A DNA stretch of 37,151 bases from an uncultured Selenomonadaceae bacterium (GCA_905234235.1 CAJOHN010000020.1:1-37151); one strand, 5' to 3'. Shown: positions 23,429 through 33,535, numbered from the stretch's first letter. The notes: generated from the sequence alone by a model not told the origin. Numbers and translations: made by a program.

Positions 23429-25468
23429 TTATTCTTCGGTGGTTTGCATCAAATCTTCGGGCGTGGGAATGGTTTTGGTAATCCCGCCGTATTCGTCAAT
23501 CGTTATAACAGCAGGCCACGAGTATGCGGCAGTACCGTTCGGCGCAATAAATTGGAAGAAATAAAAATAGTCGCCGGCTTCAAACGGTTGGAACTCAATC
23601 GCTGATTTTTCGGTGTATGTGAACGATTCGCCGAAGGTTACCTTGTAAATTATGCTTTTGCCGGTTTGCGGGTTGGTGTATTGCATTACATTTCCGCTTG
23701 TGGCGTCGAGGCTGTCTTCAGGAACAATAGAAAGGAAAATGGGAGTTATCACATTGCCCGGCTTAAGTTCGATACTTCTGTCGCGCATCATGCCGTTTTC
23801 TACACTTGAGCCGACTCCGAATACTTCATAGGTGTTAGAGGAAAAATCGAAGGCAATTTGCAATGTGACAGGCTCGTTTTCATGCGGTATTTTTATCGGG
23901 TTACCTTGCTCATCTTGTTGCCCTTCCAATTCTTGCTCGTAACTTAAGAGAATGGGAACTTGATAAAAATCGCGGAGAGAACCTTCAACCGATAGCTTCA
24001 TAAGAATTTTATGTCCGTCGATTGTTGGCCAATTCCCTTGAAAATTTTCGGTAAACGTGCCTGTTTGCCAATCAATGTTCAAGTCGATGTCAGAGGATAA
24101 AATTATCGCGCCTTCATCTTCCAAGCCGACAGATTCGTCGCCGTACTCAATGTAAGGCATTATTATACTGCGAACCGCAGAAACGTTTTTAAGCTGTTTG
24201 GGCGTGAGTTGTGTAGCAATATTTCCGTCTTCATTTTCAACAACGGGAACACCCGACAAATTCAATACGTCAAGGTTGAGCAATTTCTTGTAGAGATTTT
24301 TTTGAGAGGAAGGCGTTGTCTTTTGAGCCAAGAAATTGTCGAATTCCTCTTGCGAGAAAGGTTTGTCCATTGTGACGTAAGGATAGTAAGTCGAAATGCC
24401 TTGTGCCGACAGGTACGAACCGGGACGATTGTAAGAGACCGCGTCGTGAATCGCGTTGAGTAAATTTTCGGAGGCTTCGGGCAAAATATCTTTAGTATTT
24501 TCGGCAAGCGTCCCCAAGTCCACATAACAATCGGAATATCTTTCAGTGTATCTTGACGAAGCAGCACGAGCAAACACTCCGCCGAGATTCTTTGCTCCGC
24601 CGAAATATTTTTCGTAAGCTTTGCGCAGTGCGGGCATTTTGTTAAGGTTAATAACCGAAAAAGCATTTACTTCACCGGCAAGACCGGCTCCTTCTTCCGA
24701 TTCATAAACTCCCATAGCTCCGTCGCAAATGGCTTGTCCGACAGCCGCGCCGTTCATGGCGGGGTTATCTGCCAAAGCGGTAAGCCAATAAGTATAATTC
24801 CAGCCCAAACCGCTTGAAGAGGGTTCCGAGCCTGCCATATAACGTGAAAAGTCGGCAATACTGTTTGCCAATTCTTAAGAACCGCTGAAACATAAATCAA
24901 AGCCCACGAGTTCAAACGGCTTTCGGTCAGAATGCCCGTAAACACTTGCGAAAACATTGTGCAGATCGTCGTAAGTCAAATGATGTTCTTTTTCGGGTTT
25001 GGGATTGAGATCAAATGCTTTATCGTAGCAAAGACCGTTTACGCCGCCGTGATCCCAAAAGACTAAAATCCTGTGGTCGGGATTAAAATTTTCCTCGCCG
25101 AATTTGAGGAATTTCTTCAAGGTGTCGGGGCTACCCATGTCTGCTTTCCAGCTGGATAATTTATCCAAACCGTTTGAGCTGTAAAGATAAATGCCCGGAC
25201 CTTTCTTATCAATCCATTGATGTTGCCATTTTGCTGCACCGTTAGCATAAATCAAAACTTTGATATTCGTCGGGAGCGTGACTTCCTGTAGCTCGGCAAT
25301 GTCGTTGGTCGCTAGAAAATCTTCTTCTTCCAAATTCGTGCCGCAGACGTACCAGTAAATAAGCCACTCGTCGTCCTTCGTGTGGCGCGTATCGGCGGCA
25401 TCGACCTTCACCGCCAAGCAGAGAATCGCCGCCAAAATCGCTAAGGCGGCAATCGTTCGTTTGAACAT
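23429..25468 (-). pseudogene. Clostripain-family (C11) protease interrupted by an in-frame TAA
   Basis: A secreted cysteine peptidase of about 680 codons. It has a signal peptide (MFKRTIAALAILAAILCLA), the catalytic His in LVFWDHGGVNG and the catalytic Cys in ELVGFDLCFSGS, followed immediately by TAA at 24877-24875. The next codons, in the same frame, continue the C11 fold (ELANSIADFSRYMAGSEP, GLGWNYTYWLTAL) and stay open for 480 codons to 23429. Family members have a hydrophobic residue at the stop position (DACLMGSLE-like), so a single T-to-A change of TTA to TAA explains it. The C-terminal half has beta-rich, unassigned sequence. ATG 25468 is chosen because GAGGAG lies 9 bases before it, and abuts ATG 25477. 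Recent nonsense mutation, sequencing error or readthrough are all possible. Confidence 0.85.
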
Positions 25469-25587
25469 TTTCCTCATCTCCTCGAGAAAATTTTTGAGTG
25501 TTACTCTAGGGAGTATAATAGTTGTTTTTTTTGTTAATTCCCTAAATGAGAAATTTTATCTGAAAAGCATCACCGCGAGGATTTTTG

Positions 25588-25596
25588 TGATATAAT
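25588..25596 (+). promoter_or_regulatory. Extended -10 promoter (TGATATAAT) of the acyltransferase-cbi operon
   Basis: TGTGATATAAT ends at 25596, about 28 bases before the ATG at 25624. TGn plus consensus TATAAT; no good -35 (CATCAC at 17 bases). Identical 11-mer to the element at 100-110. No cobalamin riboswitch is visible in the short leader. Confidence 0.6.
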
Positions 25597-25623
25597 CATG
25601 AAAAATTTTTTGGAGACGATTTT

Positions 25624-26688
25624 ATGAGGCGAATTTATTCATTGGACGTTCTGCGCGGCTTGGCGATTATGATAATGGTTTTTGTCGACGCGCCGCCCAA
25701 CGGAATTGCTTACCCGATATTTATTCACGCGGCTTGGGAAGGTTTAACGTTCGCAGACTTTGCATTCCCGGGTTTTGTATTTGCGATGGGAATATCGGCG
25801 GCGGTTTCGATGTCAAAGCGCATTCCCACGACTAAAAAAATCCTCAATCGGACGGCAATGCTATTCATAATCGGAATTATTTTTAACATGTTGCCCTTCA
25901 ATGCGGGCGCGCTTGAAAACCTGCGGATTTTTGGGATACTTCAACGCTTGGCTCTGACTTACGCGCTTGGAATTTTTATTGCGCGGGCGATACGCAACGA
26001 CTTTGGAATTTTGATTGCGGCGTTCTGCTTGCTGATTTTATCGTCGATAGGCTTCCACATTTACGCGCCCGATAATCCCTTTGCTGAAGAGGATAATATC
26101 AGCCGCGCAGTTGATTATATTTTCGGCGCGAATCACATGTACACTGCGACACACGACCCCGAAGGTCTTTACGGCACGATAGCGAGTGCGGCGTCATTTT
26201 TATTTGGATTTTTAGTTGGGCGAGTTCTTATCGATAACGTCACGACGACACGTGGGAAAATTTTTTTATTGAGCGTGGCGGCGATAATATTTTTAGTGGC
26301 GGGCGAGCTGTGGAGTTTGCTTGACATTGTCGCGAAAAGATTATGGACGGCTCCGTTCGCGCTGATAACTTCGGGCGTAGAAATATTTTTATTCGCCGTA
26401 CTGATTTATTTGTTCGATAAAGTTCCGCGCTCCAAAAATTTTTTCCAACCGTTGTGCGCCGTCGGCACGAATCCGCTGTTCTTTTTTTTGCTGACGAACA
26501 TTGCGCTGATGTTGCTGTACATAATCCCTGCGCCCGCCGGAAATTTTTACGTTTGGATATTTCAAGGGACGTTTGCTAATTTGATAAGCCCACAATTCGG
26601 CTCGATGATTTTCTGCGCGTTGTGGTGTATAATGTGGTTGCCGCTCGCCGAATTTCTTTACAGGCGCGGTATCGTGATTAAGATTTGA
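25624..26688 (+). CDS. HGSNAT-like multi-pass membrane acyltransferase (DUF5009/DUF1624 type)
   Basis: 354 aa with about ten hydrophobic segments. It opens with RIYSLDVLRGLAIMIMVFVD, the hallmark of heparan-alpha-glucosaminide N-acetyltransferase-like proteins, and has FPGFVFAMGISAAVSMSKR near 50-68, RIFGILQRLALTYALG near 101-116 and CAVGTNPLFFFLLTN near 280-294. Bacterial members probably acetylate cell-surface glycans from cytosolic acyl-CoA; substrate unknown. The cbiT Shine-Dalgarno overlaps its stop, so it is co-transcribed with the cobalamin genes, although no functional link is known. Confidence 0.82.
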   Translation: MRRIYSLDVLRGLAIMIMVFVDAPPNGIAYPIFIHAAWEGLTFADFAFPGFVFAMGISAAVSMSKRIPTTKKILNRTAMLFIIGIIFNMLPFNAGALENLRIFGILQRLALTYALGIFIARAIRNDFGILIAAFCLLILSSIGFHIYAPDNPFAEEDNISRAVDYIFGANHMYTATHDPEGLYGTIASAASFLFGFLVGRVLIDNVTTTRGKIFLLSVAAIIFLVAGELWSLLDIVAKRLWTAPFALITSGVEIFLFAVLIYLFDKVPRSKNFFQPLCAVGTNPLFFFLLTNIALMLLYIIPAPAGNFYVWIFQGTFANLISPQFGSMIFCALWCIMWLPLAEFLYRRGIVIKI

Positions 26689-26697
26689 GGTGATTAT

Positions 26698-27258
26698 ATG
26701 ATTGACGACGAAGAATTTCTGCGCGGCGAAGTTCCGATGACTAAGCAGGAGATTAGAATTTTGACATTGGCAAAGGCTGAAATTAATTCCGGTTCGATTG
26801 TCGCTGATGTGGGCGCGGGTACCGGTTCGATAACGATTGAGGCGGCTCTCCTTGCTCCGAACGGGAAAATTTTTGCGATTGAACGGAAAGCTGAGGCTGT
26901 CGAACTTATTAAGCGCAACGTCAAGAAATTTTCAGTCAACAACGTGGAAATAATCTGCGCGGAGGCTCCCGAAGGCTTGGAAATTTTGCCGGAATTGGAC
27001 GCGGTTATAATCGGCGGTAGCGGCGGCAAGCTCGAAAAAATTCTTGATGTTCTCGACATGAAATTAAAAGTTGGCGGGCGAATCGTCGTCAACGCGATAA
27101 CTCTTCAGACGGCGGCGGGGGCTTTGGAATATTGCAGGAAGCGCGGCTGGTATTACGAGGCTTTTCAAGTTCAAATCACGCGCCTAAAAAAAATCAGAGC
27201 TTACGACATGAGCCAAGCGTTGAATCCCGTTTGGATTATCACGGCGGAGAAAATTTGA
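26698..27258 (+). CDS. cbiT: Cobalt-precorrin-6B C15-methyltransferase (decarboxylating)
   Basis: 186 aa. N-terminal FLRGEVPMTKQEIR is a CbiT hallmark, followed by the Rossmann SAM-binding motif VADVGAGTGSITIEAA (about 38-53), the acidic end of strand 2 in IFAIERK and AVIIGGSGG. It methylates C15 and decarboxylates the C12 acetate during anaerobic corrin synthesis. The C5-methylating CbiE partner is not in the window. ATG 26698 follows GAGGTGAT. Confidence 0.9.
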   Translation: MIDDEEFLRGEVPMTKQEIRILTLAKAEINSGSIVADVGAGTGSITIEAALLAPNGKIFAIERKAEAVELIKRNVKKFSVNNVEIICAEAPEGLEILPELDAVIIGGSGGKLEKILDVLDMKLKVGGRIVVNAITLQTAAGALEYCRKRGWYYEAFQVQITRLKKIRAYDMSQALNPVWIITAEKI

Positions 27259-27271
27259 GAGGAGAATTTTT

Positions 27272-27916
27272 ATGTTCATGACGAATCCGATTGAAATTGA
27301 GGAGCGGAGCATGGAGATAATCGCGCCGCATTTGGCAGGGCTTGAACTCAGCGACGACGAACGCAAAATTTATTCGCGAATCATCCACGCGGCGGGCGAT
27401 GTCGAATACGCGCCGATAATAAAAATTCATCCCGAAGCAATCGCGGCGGCTAAGACGGCACTTTTACGCGGTGCAAATATTTTTACTGATGTCGAAATGG
27501 TTAGGCGCGGGATAAGCATTCGGACGTTCACGAAATTTGGCGGCGAAATTTTTTGCAAAGTTTCTGATGTCGACGTTCGCGAGTTCGCCAAGCGCGAGGG
27601 CATTACTCGTTCGATGGCGGCGATGAGAATTTTCGGCAAAAGATTAAACGGAGAAATTGTAGCGATTGGGAATGCGCCGACTGCGTTGTTTGAAGTGCTC
27701 AGGCTTGTTCGCGAGGAAAATATTCGTCCTGCGGTGATAATCGGTGTGCCGGTTGGTTTTGTCGGGGCGGCGGAGGCTAAGGCTCAACTTGCCGCGCAAA
27801 ATGAAATTCCATTTATAACGGTCGCGGGGACTAAGGGCGGCTCGTCAATCGCAGTTGCGGCGGTTAATGCGATTCTTTACATGCTGGACAATTCGCGAGG
27901 GCTCAATGAAAAATAA
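27272..27916 (+). CDS. cbiC: Cobalt-precorrin-8 methylmutase
   Basis: 214 aa; moves the C11 methyl to C12, forming cobyrinate. Motifs: MTNPIEIEERSMEII, RIIHAAGDVEYA with the catalytic His39, FTDVEMVRRGI, IGNAPTALFEVL and GVPVGFVGAAEAK. ATG 27272 lies 8 bases after GAGGAG. The final codons overlap the cbiA start by 11 bases. Confidence 0.93.
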   Translation: MFMTNPIEIEERSMEIIAPHLAGLELSDDERKIYSRIIHAAGDVEYAPIIKIHPEAIAAAKTALLRGANIFTDVEMVRRGISIRTFTKFGGEIFCKVSDVDVREFAKREGITRSMAAMRIFGKRLNGEIVAIGNAPTALFEVLRLVREENIRPAVIIGVPVGFVGAAEAKAQLAAQNEIPFITVAGTKGGSSIAVAAVNAILYMLDNSRGLNEK

Positions 27917-29303
27917 TTTTCCACGACTGATAATCGCGGCGACACAAAGCGGCTCCGGTAAGACGACGATAACGGCGGGTTTACTTGCGGCGTTGCAAAA
28001 GCGCGGGCTGAATGTTCAACCGTACAAAGTTGGCGCGGATTATATCGACACGGGTTGGCACGAACTCGCTTGTAAAAAAATTTCTCACAACCTCGACAGC
28101 TGGCTTGTCGGCGAGGATAAGCTCAAAAAAATTTTTATCGAGACTTCAAACGGCGCGGACATTTCGATTATCGAGGGCGTCATGGGGCTTTACGACGGCG
28201 GCAAAGGCGGCGTTTCTTCGACGGCTGAAATTTCTAAGCTTTTAAACGCGCCAATCATTTTAATTATCGACGCAAAAAGCATGGGGGCTTCAGCGGCGGC
28301 AGTTGCATTGGGCTTTAGAGAGTTTGACAAAGAAATAAATTTTGCGGGCGTGATTTTAAATCGGCTGGGCTCCGATTCGCATAAAAAAATAATCGTCGAC
28401 GCTCTGGACGCGCTTGGAATAAAAGTTTTCGGCGCGATTAGACGTAACGACGAATTTTTTTTGCCCGAAAGACATTTGGGACTTGTGCCGACGGCGGAGA
28501 GTAATTCTGCTGACGTGATTAAAAAAATCTGCGCGGCTGTCGAGGAGCAAGTTGACATTGACGCGCTGATAAGCCTCGCGAATGATTCCGCGCCGCTTGA
28601 AAGTTTTGTTCGTGATAAAAAAATTTCTCCGACGATAAAAATCGCTGTTGCTAAAGATGAGGCGTTCAATTTCTATTACGGCGCGAGTTTGAATGAACTT
28701 GAACGGCTCGGCGCGGAAATTATTTACTTCAGCCCGCTCCATGATAAAAATCTTCCCGAAAATATCAGCGGCTTGATTATCGGCGGCGGCTTCCCCGAAA
28801 TGTTCGCGGCTCAACTTCAACAAAATAAAAAAATCCGCGCAGATATTCTCAACGCGGCTCAAAATAATTTGCCGATTCTTGCGGAGTGCGGCGGCTTTAT
28901 GTACTTGATGAAAAATCTGATTGACTTCGGCGGCAAAAGTTTCGAGATGTGCGGCGTGATTGACGGCGCGGCGACCATGACCAATAAACTTCAAACCGTC
29001 GGCTACATCGAGGCTGAAATTTTAACTGATTGCGCGATTGGCAAGGCGGGCGATAAATTTCACGCGCACGAGTTCCATTTCTCTACCGCTGAAACTTCCG
29101 ACGAAAAAATTTTCAAATGTCGACGCGTGCGCACCGGCAAGGAATATCTCGCGGGCGTTAATAAAAAAAATCTCGTCGCCTCGTATCTGCACATTCACTT
29201 TGCAGGTTGTCCGAGCGCGGCGAGAAATTTTATTCAAGCCTGTAAAAATTATTCGTCATCGTCCGTTTCGCCGAAATGTTCCAGCAATGCCCCATACATG
29301 TAA
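27906..29303 (+). CDS. cbiA: Cobyrinate a,c-diamide synthase
   Basis: 465 aa; ATP- and glutamine-dependent amidation of cobyrinate carboxylates a and c. An N-terminal P-loop ATPase domain has ATQSGSGKTTITAG (about 11-24) and QPYKVGADYIDTGWH. The C-terminal class I glutamine amidotransferase domain has the nucleophile in LAECGGFMYLM and the His/Glu region HAHEFHFS and SYLHIHFAG. ATG 27906 is inside cbiC, behind GAGGG. The natural family end is near IQACKNY; the last 15 or so residues (SSSSVSPKCSSNAPYM) are translated from the antisense of the neighbouring methyltransferase fragment, with which it overlaps by 55 bases. Confidence 0.93.
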   Translation: MKNNFPRLIIAATQSGSGKTTITAGLLAALQKRGLNVQPYKVGADYIDTGWHELACKKISHNLDSWLVGEDKLKKIFIETSNGADISIIEGVMGLYDGGKGGVSSTAEISKLLNAPIILIIDAKSMGASAAAVALGFREFDKEINFAGVILNRLGSDSHKKIIVDALDALGIKVFGAIRRNDEFFLPERHLGLVPTAESNSADVIKKICAAVEEQVDIDALISLANDSAPLESFVRDKKISPTIKIAVAKDEAFNFYYGASLNELERLGAEIIYFSPLHDKNLPENISGLIIGGGFPEMFAAQLQQNKKIRADILNAAQNNLPILAECGGFMYLMKNLIDFGGKSFEMCGVIDGAATMTNKLQTVGYIEAEILTDCAIGKAGDKFHAHEFHFSTAETSDEKIFKCRRVRTGKEYLAGVNKKNLVASYLHIHFAGCPSAARNFIQACKNYSSSSVSPKCSSNAPYM

Positions 29304-30208
29304 AGCAACTTAACTTGCATCGTCATTTCGTCCATGTCGGGCTTAAGTCGTCCGTACAAACTCAACACCGCCAAATCATTTTCCTCGTGCGCCTTACGCA
29401 AATCACTCGGCATTGAAATTTCATCATACAAATCTGCGTACGTCGCGTTCGGATAATTTTTTCGAGCGTCTAAAATTTTCTGCGCAGTCTTTTCAACGCG
29501 CGGCTTATAACTGTCGGGATAGTACAGCGGGAACGGAAACGGATTATAACAAATCGTGTTTGAATAGCGATAATCACTCTTTAATCTCCCCGCGACCAAT
29601 CGAACCCACGCCATGTGAACCGAACTCGTCAGCATCCCAAACAAAAATAAATCTGCGTCGGGCACGGAAAAAGCTAAATCCGTTACAATCGTGTTGGCGT
29701 CCATGTAACCAATCGGAATATATTTTCGACGTTCGGAACTGACACTCGGCACCAACAGATAATTTGTCTTGGGCTGTCGAATTGCTTGAAAAACTGCCGG
29801 CTTGTCAGCGTTTTTGCGCGTCGTGGCATTTTTGCTTTTCAATCGGAACTCGCGAACATTTTTAACGCGTTCATAAACCAGCGGCATTTCACGAAGTTCA
29901 TCGGGCGGACAATCGACAAGCCATAAGCAATAGCGTTTAATTCCGCGAATAAATTCTTTGGAGCCAACGCACGGATGAATATATTTTTCGGCGAGCGGAT
30001 TTTTTTCAATGAGTTCGTCACGTTCGGCGGGCGTCAACAATAAATTTCCGTCATCAGTCGGCTGAGAACCTTTACGCATTTCCGGAACGCGGAAAAAAGG
30101 TTTAGCACGCGGCTTGACGTAAATATCGGGACCGGGCAAGAGGTAAGCGTTGATGTGCTCGACTTCGATAAAGCCGCCGGGAAATTTCGGGTCAAAAAGT
30201 TTCGGCAT
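29249..30208 (-). CDS. Orphan C-terminal part (TRD and tail) of an MmeI-like DNA methyltransferase
   Basis: 319 aa matching only the last third of MmeI-type (type IIL/IIG) restriction-methylation enzymes. The target-recognition domain is recognisable: INAYLLPGPDIYV, RAKPFFRVPEMRKGSQPTD, HPCVGSKEFIRGIKRYCLWL (about 97-116), PLVYERVKNVREFR, YLLVPSVSSERRKYIPIGY (about 185-203) and LTSSVHMAWVRLVAGRLKSD. The tail has AQKILDARKNYPNATYADLYD and MPSDLRKAH. Nuclease, SAM-binding and NPPY motifs are absent. It starts at ATG immediately after the gatB TAA, same frame, with GGGAG at 8 bases, so it should be translated. Probably a remnant; a standalone DNA-binding role is conceivable. Confidence 0.8.
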   Translation of the reverse strand: MPKLFDPKFPGGFIEVEHINAYLLPGPDIYVKPRAKPFFRVPEMRKGSQPTDDGNLLLTPAERDELIEKNPLAEKYIHPCVGSKEFIRGIKRYCLWLVDCPPDELREMPLVYERVKNVREFRLKSKNATTRKNADKPAVFQAIRQPKTNYLLVPSVSSERRKYIPIGYMDANTIVTDLAFSVPDADLFLFGMLTSSVHMAWVRLVAGRLKSDYRYSNTICYNPFPFPLYYPDSYKPRVEKTAQKILDARKNYPNATYADLYDEISMPSDLRKAHEENDLAVLSLYGRLKPDMDEMTMQVKLLYMYGALLEHFGETDDDE

Positions 30209-31654
30209 TTAAATATCTCCCAATTTTTTGGCGAGCAACTGATTGACGAGCTGAGGATTAGCCTTGCCTTTGGTAAGCTTCATGACTTGTCCGACGAGTG
30301 CGCCGAGAGCTTTTTTCTTGCCGCCGCGATATTCTTCAACAGCTTTGGGATTTTTGGCAATGACTTCGTCGATAACGCCTTCAATCGCGCCGGTGTCGGT
30401 GATTTGCACGAGCCCTTTATCCTTGACAATCTGCGCGGGCGAATCTTTAGAAGTCCACATCTCCGCGAAAACAGTCTTGGCGATTTTCCCGCTGATAGTT
30501 CCGTCGGCGATAAGTTTAATCATTTCAGCCAATCTTTTTGCGTCGACGGGCGAATTTTCAATCGTCAAGCCGTCCGCGTTGAGATTTTTGGACAGGTCGC
30601 CCATAATCCAGTTGGCGGCGGCTTTAGCGTCGGCTCCGTTATCGACAACAGAATCAAAATATTCCGCCATAGCCCGCGAACTAGTAATAATTCCCGCGTC
30701 GTATTCGCTAAGTCCGAAACTTTTTATCAAACGTTGGCGGCGAGCGTCGGGCAATTCGGGTAAAGATTTTCTGAACGCCTCAATCTCCGCGTCGGTTGTG
30801 ACAATCGGCGGCAAATCGGGTTCGGGCATGTAACGATAATCGTGCGCGTCTTCTTTGGAACGCATTGATTGAGTAATTCCTTTTTCGGGATTCCAAGTGC
30901 GCGTTTCTTGAATAATTTTTCCGCCGTCGTCGAGGACTTCTGCTTGCCGTTCAATCTCGTAATTAATCGCGTCTTCGAGTGCCTTAAACGAGTTGATATT
31001 CTTCATTTCCGTGCGCGTTCCGAGCTTATCGGAGCCGACGGGGCGCAACGAAACGTTTATATCTGCGCGGAGGTTGCCTTCTTCCATGCGGCAGTTGCTC
31101 ACGTCGATATATTCGAGAATCGACTTGATTTTTTCCATGTAAGCGCGGGCTTCGGCGGCGGAATGCATATCTGGTTCGCTCACAATCTCAATTAACGGCA
31201 CGCCCGTCCGATTATAATCAACGTTGGAACTGGCAGAATCTTTAATCGTCGTGCCGCTGTGTACAAGTTTGCCTGCGTCCTCTTCCATGTGAATGCGTGT
31301 GAGGCGGACGATTTTTTTTACGCCGTCAACGTCAATCTCGACGTGCCCCTCGTAAGCAATGGGCAAATCGTACTGCGAAGTCTGCCAATTCTTCGGGAGG
31401 TCGGGGTAGTAATAATTTTTCCTGTCAAACTTGCTGTACTTGTTGATTTTGCAGTTGGTCGCGAGCCCTGCTTTGATAGCGAACTCGACGACTTTTTTAT
31501 TAATCGTCGGCAACACGCCCGGCAAGCCTAAACATACCGGACAGACGTGAGTATTTTGCTCCGCGCCGAATGTCGTTGCGCAACCGCAGAAAATTTTTGT
31601 CGCCGTTTTCAATTCGCTGTGAATCTCCAAACCAATTACCGCTTCATACTTCAA
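30209..31654 (-). CDS. gatB: Asp-tRNA(Asn)/Glu-tRNA(Gln) amidotransferase subunit B
   Basis: 481 aa. GatB binds misacylated tRNA and activates its Glu or Asp with ATP before amidation. Motifs: [20 protein letters not shown], zinc-type [12 protein letters not shown] and [57 protein letters not shown], and the C-terminal YqeY-like domain ending [13 protein letters not shown]. Start is TTG 31654, 7 bases after GAGGTGA; the upstream frame has no SD. gatA and gatC are not in the window, so the operon is split. It lies 20 bases downstream of the condensation/CNB gene. Confidence 0.95.
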   Translation of the reverse strand: MKYEAVIGLEIHSELKTATKIFCGCATTFGAEQNTHVCPVCLGLPGVLPTINKKVVEFAIKAGLATNCKINKYSKFDRKNYYYPDLPKNWQTSQYDLPIAYEGHVEIDVDGVKKIVRLTRIHMEEDAGKLVHSGTTIKDSASSNVDYNRTGVPLIEIVSEPDMHSAAEARAYMEKIKSILEYIDVSNCRMEEGNLRADINVSLRPVGSDKLGTRTEMKNINSFKALEDAINYEIERQAEVLDDGGKIIQETRTWNPEKGITQSMRSKEDAHDYRYMPEPDLPPIVTTDAEIEAFRKSLPELPDARRQRLIKSFGLSEYDAGIITSSRAMAEYFDSVVDNGADAKAAANWIMGDLSKNLNADGLTIENSPVDAKRLAEMIKLIADGTISGKIAKTVFAEMWTSKDSPAQIVKDKGLVQITDTGAIEGVIDEVIAKNPKAVEEYRGGKKKALGALVGQVMKLTKGKANPQLVNQLLAKKLGDI

Positions 31655-31674
31655 ATTAATCACCTCAAAAATTT

Positions 31675-33501
31675 TTATGATTGTAACCAAGCAACTTGCC
31701 AGCGTTCCATTTCCTCTAACGCGTGGTTGATGATTGACATTGCGACTTCCGAATTTTTATGAATCGCCTCAATCAGCACGTCGCGGGGAACCAGTAACAG
31801 CTCCGCTTTATCAGTCAAAACGGTCGCAGAAAATGTCGCCAGTCTGTTTTCCAAAAGGCTTGTGGGGTTTATAAGGGAATTTTTTTCGATGATGTCAAGC
31901 GTGTTGTACCAGCCGTCGCCGGTGTCAGCGTTGCGAGAAAGTATTCCGTCCACGACAAAGATAAAGTTTTCGTCGATTATGTCGCCGGAAATTCTATCGC
32001 CTTCGTACAGCGTGATAAGTTTCGATTGCTCAACGAACAGCTTAATCGTCCCGCCGTAACGTCCTTGCAAAATCGGCAGTTGCGAGAGGAAATCGAGGCG
32101 TCTTACACGTTCATCTTTTGGCGGAGCCGTTTCGACTTCCTGCTGAGTTTCAGAACGTTCAGTCAGATGTTGTTTTAATTCGGAGAACTTCGCGTTCCAA
32201 TCGATAACAATCTGCTGAAGAATAATCAAGTAAAGCTTGCAAAGTTTTTCGACGCCGCCTTTAGAAAATCTTCCCGCGTCGTAAAGGAAATACATAATCA
32301 GTTTGTCGTGCGAGTATCGAAAGTAAACGTTGAGCTTCATACCCTGCGCGTACCAAGAGCTTTGATAAATAATTTTGCCAAAAGGCTCGGCGGGCGTGCT
32401 CGTGTACTTAGCGTACTTCAATTCGTTCAGAGTAAATTCCTTAAAGTTGAGGAAGTGATCAAACAATTTTCTCTGCGCGGTTAATTCGTCTAAAGTCGTC
32501 CAATCTGACAAGCCGTAAGGTTGCGAGATTATAAGTTGGCGGAACTGCTGACGAACGATTTGCTCAACGGTTAAGTCATTGTCGCCGGTTAAGCGCACGG
32601 GAATTACATTGAACGCGAAATCTTCCGACGATGAAATTTGGCAAAACAGGCAGTCGAGTTGTTTATTTGTAAGTTGCAACATGAAACCCCATGCCGTTTG
32701 CAAAATCGCCATGAACATTAAGCGGTTCGATTGAGCAAGCCCTAACAAATCGGATAAAAGGTCGGCGGACATTGTCGTTAGTAAACCATGTTGACGATAA
32801 TCCTCCTCGCTTTCTTGTTCGTAAGGGAGAATGGTCGGCGGCGGCGGGTTATCGAGAATCTTTGCCCAATACTCGCGAATCGCATCATAATTTTTCGGCG
32901 GCAAGTTGTCGGGAATTTTTTTCGGCTTAAGTTCGGCGGGGAGGTCGAAGAGGTTACAGAAAAAATCGGCGGCGTCAAAATGCTCGGAAATTACATATGC
33001 CATCGTCACGAATGCTGCGAACTCAGTTTCACTCGTCTTGTAAATCGCAAAACGAATCAGCGAGTCGTGCGCAATATCTATCTCGCGGCGGACATCAGCC
33101 TCAAAAATTTTCCTAAACTCTGCGTCGAGGTCGTCCTTTTTAACGTTTATCAGATTGCGGAAGATGACTTCGGGCTTCACAAAATTTGCGGGGCGAATGA
33201 CTTTGACGACACGCGTACCCAAATCGCAGAAGTTAGCGCGCAGATTTTCATTCTCGTTGAACATGTGATTTATTGCGACGGTAAATTTAATTGGATTGAC
33301 GACGCCGCGCACTTTATAAAGCGTCTGCACAAAAAAATGCGCCGACATAAAATTTTTCCCTGTGAAGAATTTTTGCTCCTGCGCGGTCAAATCTTTAATC
33401 GCTTCGAGTTTGCGCGGATTATAACCGACGTTTTGTAATTGTCGTCCGTAAATGCTCTCCAAAACATTTTTCTCTTCGGGCGTGAGTTGAATAATTTCCA
33501 T
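31675..33501 (-). CDS. Condensation-like domain fused to a cyclic-nucleotide-binding-like domain
   Basis: 608 aa, not recognised as a named family. Residues 45-460 follow NRPS condensation-domain order: [15 protein letters not shown] (77-91, motif C2), [10 protein letters not shown] (146-155), the HHxxxDG region, here [11 protein letters not shown] (171-181), [15 protein letters not shown] (about 265-280), and NVIPVRL (motif C6). The catalytic second His is Phe and the Gly is Phe, so classical condensation chemistry is doubtful. Residues about 470-608 form a CNB (CRP/FNR effector) beta-roll ([39 protein letters not shown]) that lacks the GE...RAA phosphate cassette. No adenylation, carrier or thioesterase domain is nearby. 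ATG 33501 follows GGGAG at 8 bases. Cytosolic; role unknown. Confidence 0.72.
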   Translation of the reverse strand: MEIIQLTPEEKNVLESIYGRQLQNVGYNPRKLEAIKDLTAQEQKFFTGKNFMSAHFFVQTLYKVRGVVNPIKFTVAINHMFNENENLRANFCDLGTRVVKVIRPANFVKPEVIFRNLINVKKDDLDAEFRKIFEADVRREIDIAHDSLIRFAIYKTSETEFAAFVTMAYVISEHFDAADFFCNLFDLPAELKPKKIPDNLPPKNYDAIREYWAKILDNPPPPTILPYEQESEEDYRQHGLLTTMSADLLSDLLGLAQSNRLMFMAILQTAWGFMLQLTNKQLDCLFCQISSSEDFAFNVIPVRLTGDNDLTVEQIVRQQFRQLIISQPYGLSDWTTLDELTAQRKLFDHFLNFKEFTLNELKYAKYTSTPAEPFGKIIYQSSWYAQGMKLNVYFRYSHDKLIMYFLYDAGRFSKGGVEKLCKLYLIILQQIVIDWNAKFSELKQHLTERSETQQEVETAPPKDERVRRLDFLSQLPILQGRYGGTIKLFVEQSKLITLYEGDRISGDIIDENFIFVVDGILSRNADTGDGWYNTLDIIEKNSLINPTSLLENRLATFSATVLTDKAELLLVPRDVLIEAIHKNSEVAMSIINHALEEMERWQVAWLQS

Positions 33502-33535
33502 TAAAATTTCTCCCGTTCATAAGATTAGTGCGCCT

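Noticed and set aside
24875..24877. Selenocysteine or programmed recoding at the C11 stop
   Set aside because: The codon is TAA, not TGA, and no SECIS-like hairpin was seen directly after it.
25478..25623. Cobalamin riboswitch before the cbi operon
   Set aside because: The gap is 146 bases with no B12-box-like conserved sequence, and the first gene is an acyltransferase.
28356..28994. Minus-strand open frame of 212 codons over cbiA
   Set aside because: Shadow of cbiA; no RBS or recognisable motif.
30155..30763. Plus-strand open frame of 202 codons over gatB
   Set aside because: Antisense shadow of the intact gatB.
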